This document shows positions 36,991-47,192 of a stretch of 64,000 nucleotides of DNA, in pieces. The position numbers and the translations under genes are program-made. The stretch comes from Legionella quinlivanii (GTDB lineage: Bacteria; Pseudomonadota; Gammaproteobacteria; Legionellales; Legionellaceae), in the NCBI RefSeq assembly GCF_900461555.1, contig NZ_UGOX01000001.1, positions 62,001 through 126,000 of the forward strand. The letters run 5' to 3'. The notes under the pieces were generated by a model. That model was given only the letters and a program-made list of their open reading frames with translations, did no database searches and was not told the DNA's origin. The stretch's first letter is position 1. Every line of letters starts with the position of its first letter.

Positions 36991-38752
36991 GATTATCACG
37001 TTCGGCGGTATTTCTGGAGTCGGAGGATGAGAGGGGCCTGAGATCTTCGGTTCGGGCCGTAGCAGAGAACTTGCCTCGTGATCGCAAGGCTTTGGCTGAG
37101 ACCTCAATCGAAGAATCCTTTAGCTGGGTTGCCTTTACGTCAGCAGGCTCTTGTGACTTAAGATCTGCGGTCGGCGGGGCAGACAGCGCGGCAACTTCTT
37201 TTATAGTGGTTTCGTCTTTTTTATCTTGTTTGGCAGAGGATTCAATCTCTCTTAATTTATTCCCATTGAGATGAATCTGTGGTCCTTCTTCTCCCGGAGG
37301 TATCGCTGAGAAGTTAAAGTGGGCACGATAGACAAGCTCCATAATAGATGGATTATACAATGAAGCCATCGCTATTTTAGTCACAAAAGGAGGCATTCCC
37401 TTAATTTTCTGTAAGGCTTTAGCTGAAATATCTGGCTCATTTGAGGCCGCCCAAACTATCAGGTTTTTTCGGGTCTTGATGATAGCCTTTGTCACTGCCG
37501 GGCTGCCTTTTCTAAACGCTATCCAGTCTGCTTTAATCAGAGGGTCATTGGTAAAACTTGCCTTACTGACGAACATAGAGGGTGCTACCCAGGGGATTAT
37601 CTTTTGCAGATAGGGATGATGCCAGCAGTTTTGCACAATCTCTCCTGCCTTCTCCCAATTAAAGGTGGATTTCTGCTGTTTTAACATTTCGGGGATTTTT
37701 TTCTTGGCTCCTTCCATGATTAATCCATCCACAAAAGAAACGCCTCGACCGAAAAGTAAAAGCGGGTCAACCACATAGCGTGATGTTTCATCAACGGGAG
37801 GGGGAAGATTCATATGCGTCGCAGTGGCAATCTGCATCAATACTGCAAATTTCAGCATTACATCCTGATAGTGTTCACGAGGTATTCCGGTTAAATAAAA
37901 AATCCCTTCAACAAAGGCAAAGGCCACGCCGCGCGACCCTATTCCCAGTGAGGCGGCTAGCTCCCAATTCTCCTCAAGATAGGCAGTAATATGCCGGTTA
38001 CAATGCTCAGGCATTGCCATCGCCAGAATAAACTGGCCATCATAAAGAATTAATAAGACGGTAGAAACCATCTCTCCAACATAGGGAATGAAACTAATCC
38101 CCCAGATCAGACCCCGAGTTGCCCAGTAGGTGATACTGTTTTCAATAGAACCTTTGAATTTTTCCATGAAACCACATTTCTGCTGTTGGCAAATGGTCAT
38201 CGGAATTGGCGCCGCCCCTTGAGCAGGGGGAGCCATTACTCTGAATGAAGCGCCATTTAATTCACTTCCTGCCGTCGAAAACTTTTTTGAGGCATCCGAA
38301 ATGTGCATTAGCATATGGGTTGTCGTTTCGACATTTTTTTTTGAACGATACACGAAACCCAGCACATAGAGACCACCAATAAGGAGGGTCAGCCCAGTAT
38401 TGACACTAACCAGCTGCCCTTCGTCCTCAGTGTACAAGGCTTGCAATTGCTCGACGGCTAATTTATTAATAAAACTAGCCGCAACCAAAGGAGCAACATC
38501 ACGGCCCAGGATATAGGCCATATTATGGTATACTGAACGTACTGACGAATTGGTGAGGTTGTATGCCAGATCAGGAGCGACCGCCATTTGTTTGAACCCA
38601 TAGGAAACGACTTTATGCGCTGAATTACCCAATCCCTTTGCAACCGTTGTCAATGTGCTATTATTACTCAACGAAGTCAGCGCATTGTTCAGACTTTTTC
38701 CCCAATTTTGAACCGTGGTTCCCAAATTTTGAACGCTGGCCATCCATCCCAT
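36968..38752 (-). CDS. Large uncharacterised protein with membrane segments
   Basis: About 594 residues from ATG 38752 (MGWMASVQNLG), which has AGGAGA 7 nt upstream; the TTG at 38767 is rejected. Family not recognised. The N-terminal ~60 residues are amphipathic and Asn/Ser-rich. Hydrophobic stretches lie at about 110-130 (LTLLIGGLYVLGFVY), 210-255 (IWGISFIPYVGEMVSTVLLI) and 270-300. The C-terminal ~100 residues are low-complexity, Lys/Ser/Asp-rich and end SSSDSRNTAERDNLKAVSFS. No signal peptide. Membrane-embedded middle plus polar tail fits a host-membrane-targeted Dot/Icm substrate, but that is inference. Confidence 0.65.
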   Translation of the reverse strand: MGWMASVQNLGTTVQNWGKSLNNALTSLSNNSTLTTVAKGLGNSAHKVVSYGFKQMAVAPDLAYNLTNSSVRSVYHNMAYILGRDVAPLVAASFINKLAVEQLQALYTEDEGQLVSVNTGLTLLIGGLYVLGFVYRSKKNVETTTHMLMHISDASKKFSTAGSELNGASFRVMAPPAQGAAPIPMTICQQQKCGFMEKFKGSIENSITYWATRGLIWGISFIPYVGEMVSTVLLILYDGQFILAMAMPEHCNRHITAYLEENWELAASLGIGSRGVAFAFVEGIFYLTGIPREHYQDVMLKFAVLMQIATATHMNLPPPVDETSRYVVDPLLLFGRGVSFVDGLIMEGAKKKIPEMLKQQKSTFNWEKAGEIVQNCWHHPYLQKIIPWVAPSMFVSKASFTNDPLIKADWIAFRKGSPAVTKAIIKTRKNLIVWAASNEPDISAKALQKIKGMPPFVTKIAMASLYNPSIMELVYRAHFNFSAIPPGEEGPQIHLNGNKLREIESSAKQDKKDETTIKEVAALSAPPTADLKSQEPADVKATQLKDSSIEVSAKALRSRGKFSATARTEDLRPLSSSDSRNTAERDNLKAVSFS

Positions 38753-38885
38753 AATGCTCTCCTGCAATAGTCCGAAATTTCATTCTATGGGGAAAATCTG
38801 CAAATAACCAGAGCAAGACGTTCATTTTTCGCTGAATTACCTAATACTCATGAATGGAATCAGTTGCTTAGTATCTGGTTGATTT

Positions 38886-39533
38886 TCATTTAAAATCGGA
38901 TTCGATGGTTTTATCAGGATATTCACAGTATTGACGAATAGGGCATTGTGGGCAACGTGGCTTTCTCGCTTGACAGGTATAGCGGCCATGCAGAATAAGC
39001 CAGTGATGCGCGTCATGAATAAATTCCTTATCGACACGCTTTAATAAAGCATTTTCAACTGCTAAAGGGGTATTGCCGGGGGCAATTCCAGTGCGATTCG
39101 CCACACGAAAAATGTGTGTATCAACTGCCATTGTGGGCTGACCAAAGGCGGTATTGAGGATTACATTGGCCGTTTTTCGCCCTACACCAGGCAGCTTCTC
39201 CAATGCTGCACGCTCAGCAGGTACTTCCCCTTGGTATTGTGTAACCAGAATCTCACAGGTGGCGATGACGTGTTTCGCCTTGGTATTAAAAAGGCCGATT
39301 GTTTTGATGTACTCTTTAAGCCGCTCTTCTCCAAGCTCTAAAATGGACTCCGGCGTATTGGCGACGGCGAAGAGCTTGGCAGTCGCTTTGTTGACGCTGA
39401 CATCAGTGGCTTGCGCTGAAAGTAAAACAGCGATTAACAACTCAAAAGGTGAATGGTAAATCAATTCAGTGGTTGGATGTGGATTTAAGGATTGAAAGAT
39501 CTTAAATATCCTGCGGCGTGTTTCCTGATTCAT
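38886..39533 (-). CDS. nth: Endonuclease III
   Basis: 215-residue DNA glycosylase/AP lyase for oxidised pyrimidines. The helix-hairpin-helix LPGVGRKTANVIL includes catalytic Lys; MAVDTHIFRVANR holds the catalytic Asp. The C-terminal 4Fe-4S ligands are spaced Cys-X6-Cys-X2-Cys-X5-Cys, as expected. It ends the typA-nadK-recN-channel-nth stretch, 93 nt after the channel gene. Confidence 0.96.
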   Translation of the reverse strand: MNQETRRRIFKIFQSLNPHPTTELIYHSPFELLIAVLLSAQATDVSVNKATAKLFAVANTPESILELGEERLKEYIKTIGLFNTKAKHVIATCEILVTQYQGEVPAERAALEKLPGVGRKTANVILNTAFGQPTMAVDTHIFRVANRTGIAPGNTPLAVENALLKRVDKEFIHDAHHWLILHGRYTCQARKPRCPQCPIRQYCEYPDKTIESDFK

Positions 39534-39626
39534 TAAGCATTTCCAGTAAATTTCTATTCACCCGAAGGGAGACGAATTGTCTGGCGCAAGTTTAGCGGGT
39601 TGCCAGTTATGGAGCAACCGCATTTT

Positions 39627-40283
39627 TTAATGCTCCTGTGAACTCATACGGTCTGCCACATAGCGGCCTACCAACTGCCCAATTACTATCGCCAGATAGG
39701 CCTGACCGGTAAAGGATTCAAACCATGAGAGCGTTTGAGCAAAAGGGCTCAGCGGTAAAATATCGCCGTAGCCTATAGTGGTTAATGTAACGAATGAGTA
39801 ATAGATGGCCAGATTTTCCTCATTCATGGCCAGGTTTGAAAAAGCCCCAGGATTTAAGCTGGAAAGCATCAGATAAATATAGGCATAACTTAGACCGATA
39901 AAAAGGTAGGCACATAAAGAGCCGAATAAAGTAGTTATATTGATGGACTTATCACGAAAAGTATAACGCAGGCAACCTGCGAACATCAGCATAAAATAGA
40001 TTGCAGCAAAGGAAGAGCGGATGGTATTTAGTTGGGGATAATCAATTAGAACCAGCAGAATTTCTATGGCGGCGGTTGTTGTCAATATTGCCAGAAGTTT
40101 GAGGGAACGATTTCCAATGACAAACAGACTGGAAACGATTAGCAAAAAGAAGAAGAGGTTGGCCAGGCCTTCCGCAGAATCGGCATAAATCGCATGGATT
40201 GTTTTTGCTAAACAGAATGCTATCAGCACAAAAAATAAAAAGAGAAATCGTAAACGTTCAATCAGTGAAATAAACTGTTTCAT
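39627..40283 (-). CDS. Two-pore-type potassium channel (Ion_trans_2)
   Basis: 218-residue membrane protein with about six hydrophobic segments. The last two frame a pore loop with the selectivity filter TLTTIGYGD, the canonical K+ channel signature. No cytoplasmic RCK or cyclic-nucleotide domain is attached. It lies 27 nt after recN on the same strand and may be co-transcribed. The physiological role is not evident from context. Confidence 0.85.
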   Translation of the reverse strand: MKQFISLIERLRFLFLFFVLIAFCLAKTIHAIYADSAEGLANLFFFLLIVSSLFVIGNRSLKLLAILTTTAAIEILLVLIDYPQLNTIRSSFAAIYFMLMFAGCLRYTFRDKSINITTLFGSLCAYLFIGLSYAYIYLMLSSLNPGAFSNLAMNEENLAIYYSFVTLTTIGYGDILPLSPFAQTLSWFESFTGQAYLAIVIGQLVGRYVADRMSSQEH

Positions 40284-40310
40284 AGAAAATCCTTTTCCAT
40301 TTCGCTTTGC

Positions 40311-41972
40311 TCAGGAGTGTTGCGTCAGCAGTTCACGAGCATGCGAGCGTGTTTGCTCGGTAATGGTGATTCCGCCTAACATACGGGCTATTTCATTCAC
40401 TTTTTCTATCTCATTGAGCGGGAGAATGTTCGAGTAGGTATGATGTGCATCGCTGTGTTTTTGCACCATAAAATGGTGATGCGCTGAAGCGGCCACCTGT
40501 GGTTGATGGGTCACACAAAATACTTGCAGTCGCTCTCCTAATTTGCGAAGTAATTGCCCTACCAATGCGGCTGTCGAGCCGCCAATGCCGACATCCACCT
40601 CATCAAATAATAATGTAGGGGTGGCGCCGCGTTGGGCCGTAATCATCTGAATCGCAAGGCTGATTCGCGATAATTCGCCACCAGAAGCAATCTTGTTCAG
40701 AGCATCAGGGGTCATGCCGGGGTTAGTGCAAACCTTGTATTCCACTTTATCCAGGCCATGAGATTGCATTTTATCAAGGGTGCTGATTTCCATACTAATG
40801 AACCCCTTCGGCATCCCTAATTGCTGAATTATGCTGGTAATTTCTTTGGCGAGCTGTACAGCATGCTTTCTGCGCGATTCGCTGAGTAAAGCAGCGGCTT
40901 TCTGATACGCCTGCAAGTGAATCTGATACTGTTTCTCAAGTTCTACTGTTCTTTGCTCGGCGTCCTTTAATTGCCGGATTTCTTCTCTCAGCTTTTCTGC
41001 ATGGGCGACAAGCTGCTCTGGCTCAACATGGTATTTACGGGCAGCCTGATGAATTGCACCCAAGCGCGATTCAACCTCCTGCAAGCGCTCAGGATCCAAT
41101 TGCACTGATTCGACAAATTGTTTTATTTCAGACAGTGCTTCTTCGCATTGAATCGAGGCGGTTTGCAACAGCTCAAGCGCATTCTGGATAGCGGGATGCT
41201 GTGATGGCAAATCAGCCAGAAGCTGTAGGCTCTGGTGTAAAGCCTGACTTACATTTGGGCTTTCATCGCCATCGAGAATTTGCAGAAGCTGATTGCCGTT
41301 TAGTAAATAATCCTTGGCATGATGCAAATGCTGATGTTCAGTATGCAGACTGTCTGTTTCTCCTGCTTTAAGCTCCAGATTATCCAGTTCTTCAATTTGA
41401 AATCCTAGTAAATCTATACGGTCCTGCTGATTCTCGAGTTTTTGTAATTGTTCGAGTTCCTGCTTTATTTTTTGACACTGCTTGTAATGAAGCTGCACAT
41501 TCTGCAGAAGCTCAGGGTGGTTGGCATAATGATCCAGATGCTGACGATGGGTTGCGTGCTGCATGAGCGTCTGATGCTGATGTTGGCCGTGAATATGAAC
41601 CAGCATTTCACTGAGCTCTTTTATTTTCTGTAATGGGAATTGATTGCCATTAATATAGGATTTTGAACGGCCTTCGGCATAAAGCAGACGACGCAAAACC
41701 AGCTCACCATCTGAATCAATTTCATGGGCTTTCAGCCAAAGCTCCGTGTCTTTTGACCCGCTGCAGTCAAAAACGGCAGTGATGTCGCAGCGTTCGGCCC
41801 CAGGTCTCACTACGGATGAGTCGGCACGTTCACCAAGGGCTAGCATCAGAGCATCAATCATAATGGATTTACCCGCTCCGGTTTCCCCGGTAAAGGCAGT
41901 CATTCCCCTGGCGAAATCAAGCTCCAGTAATTGTACAATTGCAAAGTTTTCGATGCGTAAGGTGGTCAGCAT
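40311..41972 (-). CDS. recN: DNA repair protein RecN
   Basis: 553-residue SMC-like ATPase for recombinational repair of double-strand breaks. The N-terminal Walker A GETGAGKS follows MLTTLRIENFAIV. A long coiled-coil middle region (about residues 160-370) is followed by a signature ASGGELSRISLAIQ and Walker B LLFDEVDVGIGG. Normal length. It begins 3 nt after the nadK stop, so expression is coupled. Confidence 0.96.
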   Translation of the reverse strand: MLTTLRIENFAIVQLLELDFARGMTAFTGETGAGKSIMIDALMLALGERADSSVVRPGAERCDITAVFDCSGSKDTELWLKAHEIDSDGELVLRRLLYAEGRSKSYINGNQFPLQKIKELSEMLVHIHGQHQHQTLMQHATHRQHLDHYANHPELLQNVQLHYKQCQKIKQELEQLQKLENQQDRIDLLGFQIEELDNLELKAGETDSLHTEHQHLHHAKDYLLNGNQLLQILDGDESPNVSQALHQSLQLLADLPSQHPAIQNALELLQTASIQCEEALSEIKQFVESVQLDPERLQEVESRLGAIHQAARKYHVEPEQLVAHAEKLREEIRQLKDAEQRTVELEKQYQIHLQAYQKAAALLSESRRKHAVQLAKEITSIIQQLGMPKGFISMEISTLDKMQSHGLDKVEYKVCTNPGMTPDALNKIASGGELSRISLAIQMITAQRGATPTLLFDEVDVGIGGSTAALVGQLLRKLGERLQVFCVTHQPQVAASAHHHFMVQKHSDAHHTYSNILPLNEIEKVNEIARMLGGITITEQTRSHARELLTQHS

Positions 41973-41975
41973 GAT

Positions 41976-42863
41976 TTATCCCTGATGCTTGGATTCCCAA
42001 CCCAATTTAATGCGTAGTGTATCATAATAGTGATAGTCAAGCGGATGCAAGAGGCGCAGGCATTGCGCATTTTTTTCAATATTCACTTGCTGCCCCGGTT
42101 TAACCAGTCTTGACTCATGACCATCACAGCTTATTCGCAGATCTGACTCATTGGAGTTACTGATAACCAGATCGATTGAAACCTGTGAATCCACGACCAG
42201 TGGACGCGAACTTAAGCTGTGAGAAAACATCGGCACTAATACAATGGCATTAAGATGCGGGTGCATAATGGGACCGCCTGCGGATAATGAATAGGCCGTG
42301 GAGCCGGTAGGGGTTGACAGAATCATCCCGTCTGAGCGGTAATGGCTGACAAACTGCTGATTGATGTAAACGTCAAATTCAATCAGATGGGTTTCATTGC
42401 CACGGCTTAAGACCACATCATTCAAGGCATTGCCCTGAAAGTAGGTATTTTCCTGGTCATGGATTCGCGTTCTCAGTAAAAAGCGCCGTTCTTCATAATA
42501 TTCTCCGTCAAGAACAGGTTTAATCTGTTTCTCCAGTTCAGAGGGAAGAATATCGGTTAAGAATCCGAGCCGTCCGCGGTTAATACCAATAACCGGCACA
42601 TCAACCCCGATGGCCATTCGTGCGGCGGATAGCAGGCTGCCGTCCCCGCCAACGACCACGATTAAATCCTGTTTTTTACCCATATGAATTCGGGATAGTA
42701 CCGGCAGACCGGTATCGAAATGGTCTGCCGTATCGGTATCAACAAAGGTTTCAACTTGCTTGGCCAGGAAATCAATCAAACGCTGTATGGTTTCATTGAC
42801 CCCCTGATTGGCTCGGTGTTGACGTGCATACAAAATTACGCGTTGAAATTTCTGCTTCATCAT
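41976..42863 (-). CDS. nadK: NAD kinase
   Basis: 295-residue ATP-NAD kinase producing NADP. It has the GGDG motif ([12 protein letters not shown]), [22 protein letters not shown] with the NE/D-type motif, and [15 protein letters not shown]. It starts with two adjacent ATG codons, so the start is ambiguous by one residue. It sits between typA (20-nt gap) and recN (3-nt gap); nadK-recN pairing is common in gammaproteobacteria. Confidence 0.96.
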   Translation of the reverse strand: MMKQKFQRVILYARQHRANQGVNETIQRLIDFLAKQVETFVDTDTADHFDTGLPVLSRIHMGKKQDLIVVVGGDGSLLSAARMAIGVDVPVIGINRGRLGFLTDILPSELEKQIKPVLDGEYYEERRFLLRTRIHDQENTYFQGNALNDVVLSRGNETHLIEFDVYINQQFVSHYRSDGMILSTPTGSTAYSLSAGGPIMHPHLNAIVLVPMFSHSLSSRPLVVDSQVSIDLVISNSNESDLRISCDGHESRLVKPGQQVNIEKNAQCLRLLHPLDYHYYDTLRIKLGWESKHQG

Positions 42864-42883
42864 CTCAATGGCAAAATTAAATG

Positions 42884-44707
42884 TTATTCTTCAACATTAG
42901 CACGAGAACTGCGTTTACGATCGGTTTCTTTCAATTCCTTTTTACGGATTCGGATGGTTTGCGGCGTTACCTCAACCAATTCATCGTCATCAATAAATTC
43001 CAGAGCCTGTTCAAGACTGAGTTTTATTGGCGGCGTCAGCAAAATATTCTCATCACTGCCTGAGGCGCGAATATTGGTCAGTTGTTTTTCCTTGGTGACA
43101 TTCACGACCAAATCATTATCGCGGGAATGGATTCCAACCACCATACCTTCATAACACATTACTTGCGGTTCGATGAATAAACGGCCGCGTTCCTGCAGGT
43201 TAAAGAGAGCAAACGCTCTCGCAGCCCCCTGACAGTTCGCAATCATCACGCCGTTGTTCCGTTTGCCGAGACGGCCTTTGAAAGCGGGACCATAGTGGTC
43301 ATATACGTGATAGTTCAAACCAGTACCAGATGTGCTGGAGAGGAACTCGGTGTGAAAGCCAATCAGGCCGCGAGTTGGGATCAGATAATCGAGGCGAACA
43401 CGACCTTTTCCATCGGGGAGCATATTCTGCAGTTCTCCGCGCCGTTCACCAAGTTTTTCCATAATGCTGCCCTGGTGCGTTTCTTCAACGTCAACAGTCA
43501 AGCGTTCATAAGGTTCCAGCATCACCCCATCCTCTTCGCGCATAATCACTTCCGGTTTGGAAATGGCCAGCTCATAGCCTTCGCGGCGCATATTTTCAAT
43601 GAGAATGGATAAATGGAGTTCGCCGCGGCCTGACACCTTGAACTTGTCAGGATCTGCCGTATCTTCCACCCGCAGGGCGACATTGTGCAGCAATTCAGTT
43701 TGCAGACGTTCGCGAATCTTGCGGCTGGTTACAAACTTGCCTTCCTGACCGGCAAAAGGAGAATCGTTAACCTGAAAGGTCATGCTGATAGTCGGCTCAT
43801 CCACTGTCAGCGGCGTTAAGGCTTCCACGTTATTAGGATCACAGAGCGTATCGGAAATATTTAACTGCTCAATACCGGTTACCGCGATAATATCGCCGGC
43901 ACTGGCCTCTTCGACCTCAACCCGCTCCAGACCTTTAAAGCCAAGCAGCTGCAACAGACGACCGCTGCGGATTGCGCCGTCTTTATCAATGATTTTGACC
44001 GGTGATTTTGCCTTGATGTTGCCGCGAGTAATTCGGCCAATGCCAATGGTTCCGACATAGGAGGAGTAATCAAGCGAACTGATCTGCATCTGGAAGGGGC
44101 CGTTCTCATCCACGTCTGGCGGAGCCACGCGATCGACGATGGTTTCCAGCAAGGCATTCATGTCAGTGGCTTCCTCATCCAGTTCCAGCATGGCATAGCC
44201 ATTCAGAGCGGAAGCATAAACTACCGGAAAATCAAGCTGTTCATCAGTAGCGCCCAGATTGTCAAACAAATCAAATACCTGATCCATAACCCAATGGGGA
44301 CGAGCGCCGGGGCGATCAATTTTGTTAATTACGACAATGGGCTTTAATCCACGGGCAAAGGCTTTCTGAGTGACGAAACGGGTTTGCGGCATAGGACCGT
44401 CCACGGCGTCGACCAGCAGCAACACACTATCCACCATAGAAAGAATTCGCTCCACTTCGCCGCCAAAGTCGGCGTGCCCCGGGGTGTCAACAATATTAAT
44501 CTGATAATCACGCCAGTAAACACAGGTGTTTTTGGCCAGAATGGTAATACCCCGTTCTTTTTCCAGGGCATTGGAGTCCATGACGCGTTCCACTTTAGGT
44601 CCGCGCTCATTCAGCGTACCAGTTTGTTGCAATAATTTGTCAACCAATGTCGTTTTACCATGATCCACGTGCGCGATGATGGCTATATTTCTTATCTTCT
44701 CAATCAT
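42884..44707 (-). CDS. typA: Ribosome-associated GTPase TypA/BipA
   Basis: 607-residue translational GTPase involved in ribosome assembly and stress adaptation. G1 [10 protein letters not shown]3 [12 protein letters not shown] and G4 [10 protein letters not shown] are all exact; EF-G-like domains III and V and the BipA-specific C-terminal domain ([14 protein letters not shown]) follow. First gene of the typA-nadK-recN group, with a plausible promoter just upstream. Confidence 0.97.
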   Translation of the reverse strand: MIEKIRNIAIIAHVDHGKTTLVDKLLQQTGTLNERGPKVERVMDSNALEKERGITILAKNTCVYWRDYQINIVDTPGHADFGGEVERILSMVDSVLLLVDAVDGPMPQTRFVTQKAFARGLKPIVVINKIDRPGARPHWVMDQVFDLFDNLGATDEQLDFPVVYASALNGYAMLELDEEATDMNALLETIVDRVAPPDVDENGPFQMQISSLDYSSYVGTIGIGRITRGNIKAKSPVKIIDKDGAIRSGRLLQLLGFKGLERVEVEEASAGDIIAVTGIEQLNISDTLCDPNNVEALTPLTVDEPTISMTFQVNDSPFAGQEGKFVTSRKIRERLQTELLHNVALRVEDTADPDKFKVSGRGELHLSILIENMRREGYELAISKPEVIMREEDGVMLEPYERLTVDVEETHQGSIMEKLGERRGELQNMLPDGKGRVRLDYLIPTRGLIGFHTEFLSSTSGTGLNYHVYDHYGPAFKGRLGKRNNGVMIANCQGAARAFALFNLQERGRLFIEPQVMCYEGMVVGIHSRDNDLVVNVTKEKQLTNIRASGSDENILLTPPIKLSLEQALEFIDDDELVEVTPQTIRIRKKELKETDRKRSSRANVEE

Positions 44708-44822
44708 AAAAAACCTTGTTCAGGACGAAAACGATGCACAGCTGCAGGCCTATAAGCCCATTTTTGCCAAAAAAACACTCTTTTTGGATTCTTGCGGCAG
44801 TGTAGTAATTAATTGTGCTTAC

Positions 44823-44828
44823 ATTATA
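44823..44828 (-). promoter_or_regulatory. Candidate -10 box upstream of typA
   Basis: TATAAT on the minus strand, 116 nt upstream of the typA ATG, in the 212-nt gap between typA and the next gene upstream on the minus strand. A weak TTAGGA lies about 18 nt upstream. This is the best promoter-like site in the gap; the start of transcription is unproven. Confidence 0.4.
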
Positions 44829-44919
44829 CACTAGATGCGGTCACAATCCTAATGGCGATTTGTTAGTGGCGCTTGAATAAATAAAGATGGGCGAATCAAA
44901 AAAACCGTCTTTGGGTGCG

Positions 44920-47100
44920 TCATCCAAGCCCGACACGTTGCTGATTTTGCTGATCAGCCTCGGCCGTTGCCTGCATGGACGCATCAGGTGTCGTGCCGCA
45001 GGAGCGGAATTGCTGGGTTAATTGTCTGATATTCGCTGGGTCAATAGGCTGACCCTGAGGAATCTGCTTAAGCAGGGCATCGGTTTGCGGGTTTTTTCCA
45101 AAAGTATTAACAACCTGGTTTTGCAGAGCCTGTATACCTCCATCACTGTATTTATCCGCGACCCGGTTAAGCATCTTGTTAAATACCGTCGTGGCCTGAT
45201 CGACTTCCGCTTTGGATAAAGGTCTTGAATTGCCGGGTGCAGGAGATGGATTTCTAAGATTATTTCGTTCCTGTTGGGTCTGGGTCTTTTCTTCCTGTGC
45301 TTTTTGTATCTGCATGCGCATTTCAGACAGCTGGCTAAGCTGGGTCTGCTGTGTTTGTCTTGCGGCGCCTAATTGCTGGTTATTTAAACCATGCTCACCG
45401 CTTCTGTTATTTTTAATGACATCCTCTACACTGGTCATCTGGCCTTTGGCGCGATTAAAATCGCTGCTTGCCTGCTGCTTTTGCGAAGCGCTTAAACTGT
45501 TCACATCGGTGACATCTTTATTAACCAGATAAAGACTGCCATCATCGCCTTTCAATATACTTTTTCCTTTAGGCGCTACATACGCGGTGTCATTGAAGTC
45601 AGAAGTCGGGGTGCCGTCTGCCTTATAGGCCGATTTTTCGCCCTTGTAAACAGCAAGCATATCTTCCGTGGCTGCTACCTCCACCTGTTTAGCATTCACC
45701 TTGGCAATATCCGCTTTGGTTTGTTCCGGGGATACAGTGCCTGCCTCTTCGGCGATCTTATCCATATCCTTTGCGATCTCTTTTTTCAAATCCGCGAGCC
45801 CCTTCTCGATTTTAGCCCGTTCAGCCGGATCTTTGGGATCATATTTTTTTACTTTGTCGGCACTAGCCTGGTAGGCATCATGCTTTGCATCAATTGTCTT
45901 GGTATTCTTTTCTAAACGCTCAATCTCCCTATTGGTCGCTTCAATGTCTTTATTAAGACTATCGATTGATTGTTGCAGTTCGCCTATCTGAGCGTCATAG
46001 GCATCAATCCTTGCATCCAGTTCGGCTTCTTTTTCCGCTTTGACAGAGGCAGAATCTGTATCGGCCAGTTGATGTTGTCTGTCCTGTTGTATTTTCTGGT
46101 CAATCGCTTCCTGAATCTGAATGTTTCTTTCTGCAATCTTGTCTTCATCCTGTTGTGCTATATGAACAAGGAAAGCGGCCAGGCGCTGTTGCTGCAGCAG
46201 TTCTTCCCTCTGCATCTCTTCCCGGGCTTTTTCCTGTTCCACAGCCTGCATCAGTTCAGCCGCAACTTTCTCTTTGGTGGTATCGCCTGCCGGAGTATTC
46301 AGAAAGTTGATGACATCCTTTGCTTGCTGCAAGCCCTGCTTTCCAAGTTTGATAGAAGGGTTTTCCCCTTCAGGAGCTGGGGTGATATCCACTTTATTTA
46401 ACCAGGTCTGCAACTTTTCCGCAGTAAGCTCAACGGTCTTTTGCTGTTCCGGATCGTGGAGCATTACCGAGCTCATATCCGCTTTAGGCGCCTGGGTATC
46501 TCCGAGATCAGGGCTGTCGCCAGTATCTGAAAAATCAGCACTGGAATTGTATAAATAAGAAGAACCAATAATATCCTCCGGCTCTTCCATTTCGTCCATT
46601 GTGATAGAGTGCCTGGGGCCCAGCGAGAGCCCGGCATCAGGCGTGGGCTTGGCTTCATGGCCAGGAGGAAGTTCAGCGGGTTTGGGAGGCGGATTGACGA
46701 AATTCTTGATTGCATCCAGACCGCTTAAGAGTTTGGGCTTCAGGGCATCTAAAGCCTGCCCGCCGAGCTCTTTCGCGCCTTGAGCAGCACCTTTTAGTTT
46801 CGTCTCTGCAAAATCAGTGGTCATTTGATTCATTTCAAGAACCATATTCAGCAGTTCCTGAACCACCTGCTGCATAGGCTCGGCATTCTTGTCGACAGTT
46901 ACACTAAAGAAATGTCCTTCCTCTGCTGCAGGAGCTTCTTTATCGTCTTTCTCTGGAGCAGCTCCTTTTGCAGGCGCCACCGGGGCAACTGCCATTTTTG
47001 CTTTGGAAGCTTCGGCTGCAAGCGCAGCATTGGCTTCATTTTCCCGAGCTTTTTTATTGTTCTCTTCAGTCTGCGCTGTATTACTGGTAGATCCGGACAT
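44920..47100 (-). CDS. Large acidic coiled-coil protein, paralogue of the next gene
   Basis: 726 residues, no known family. The first ~215 residues match the neighbouring 313-residue protein in blocks: AALAAEASKAK, VDKNAEP, a helical QELLNMVLEMN segment, GAAQGAKELGGQALD, PAELPPGHEAKPTP, HSITM, PEDIIGSS and LGDTQAPKADM. The middle (about residues 270-560) is predicted long coiled coil rich in Glu, Gln and Lys (ELQQSIDSLNKDIEATNREI). The C-terminal ~150 residues are Gln/Asn-rich. No signal peptide or membrane helix. Effector-like architecture for a Legionella relative; translocation is inferred only. Confidence 0.72.
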   Translation of the reverse strand: MSGSTSNTAQTEENNKKARENEANAALAAEASKAKMAVAPVAPAKGAAPEKDDKEAPAAEEGHFFSVTVDKNAEPMQQVVQELLNMVLEMNQMTTDFAETKLKGAAQGAKELGGQALDALKPKLLSGLDAIKNFVNPPPKPAELPPGHEAKPTPDAGLSLGPRHSITMDEMEEPEDIIGSSYLYNSSADFSDTGDSPDLGDTQAPKADMSSVMLHDPEQQKTVELTAEKLQTWLNKVDITPAPEGENPSIKLGKQGLQQAKDVINFLNTPAGDTTKEKVAAELMQAVEQEKAREEMQREELLQQQRLAAFLVHIAQQDEDKIAERNIQIQEAIDQKIQQDRQHQLADTDSASVKAEKEAELDARIDAYDAQIGELQQSIDSLNKDIEATNREIERLEKNTKTIDAKHDAYQASADKVKKYDPKDPAERAKIEKGLADLKKEIAKDMDKIAEEAGTVSPEQTKADIAKVNAKQVEVAATEDMLAVYKGEKSAYKADGTPTSDFNDTAYVAPKGKSILKGDDGSLYLVNKDVTDVNSLSASQKQQASSDFNRAKGQMTSVEDVIKNNRSGEHGLNNQQLGAARQTQQTQLSQLSEMRMQIQKAQEEKTQTQQERNNLRNPSPAPGNSRPLSKAEVDQATTVFNKMLNRVADKYSDGGIQALQNQVVNTFGKNPQTDALLKQIPQGQPIDPANIRQLTQQFRSCGTTPDASMQATAEADQQNQQRVGLG

Positions 47101-47132
47101 TCTTTAAAATCTCGTCAGAAACATCATATTCA

Positions 47133-47150
47133 TTAATCATAGCATAGCCA
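47133..47150 (-). promoter_or_regulatory. Upstream 18-mer shared by the paralogous pair (copy 1)
   Basis: TTAATCATAGCATAGCCA on the plus strand, ending 33-50 nt upstream of the 726-residue gene. An identical 18-mer lies at a similar distance upstream of the 313-residue paralogue (48165-48182). Read on the minus strand it contains TATGAT, a possible -10 box. Confidence 0.5.
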
Positions 47151-47192
47151 TTTTTTATGCTGTAGCCGGCGCAAACAACTATTTATTTTGAT

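Noticed and set aside
42720-43154. 144-codon frame opposite nadK/typA
   Set aside because: It runs antisense across two conserved genes and has no domain.
45970-46401. 143-codon Phe/Leu-rich frame opposite the coiled-coil gene
   Set aside because: Reverse complement of Glu/Lys/Gln-rich coding sequence gives spurious hydrophobic frames.
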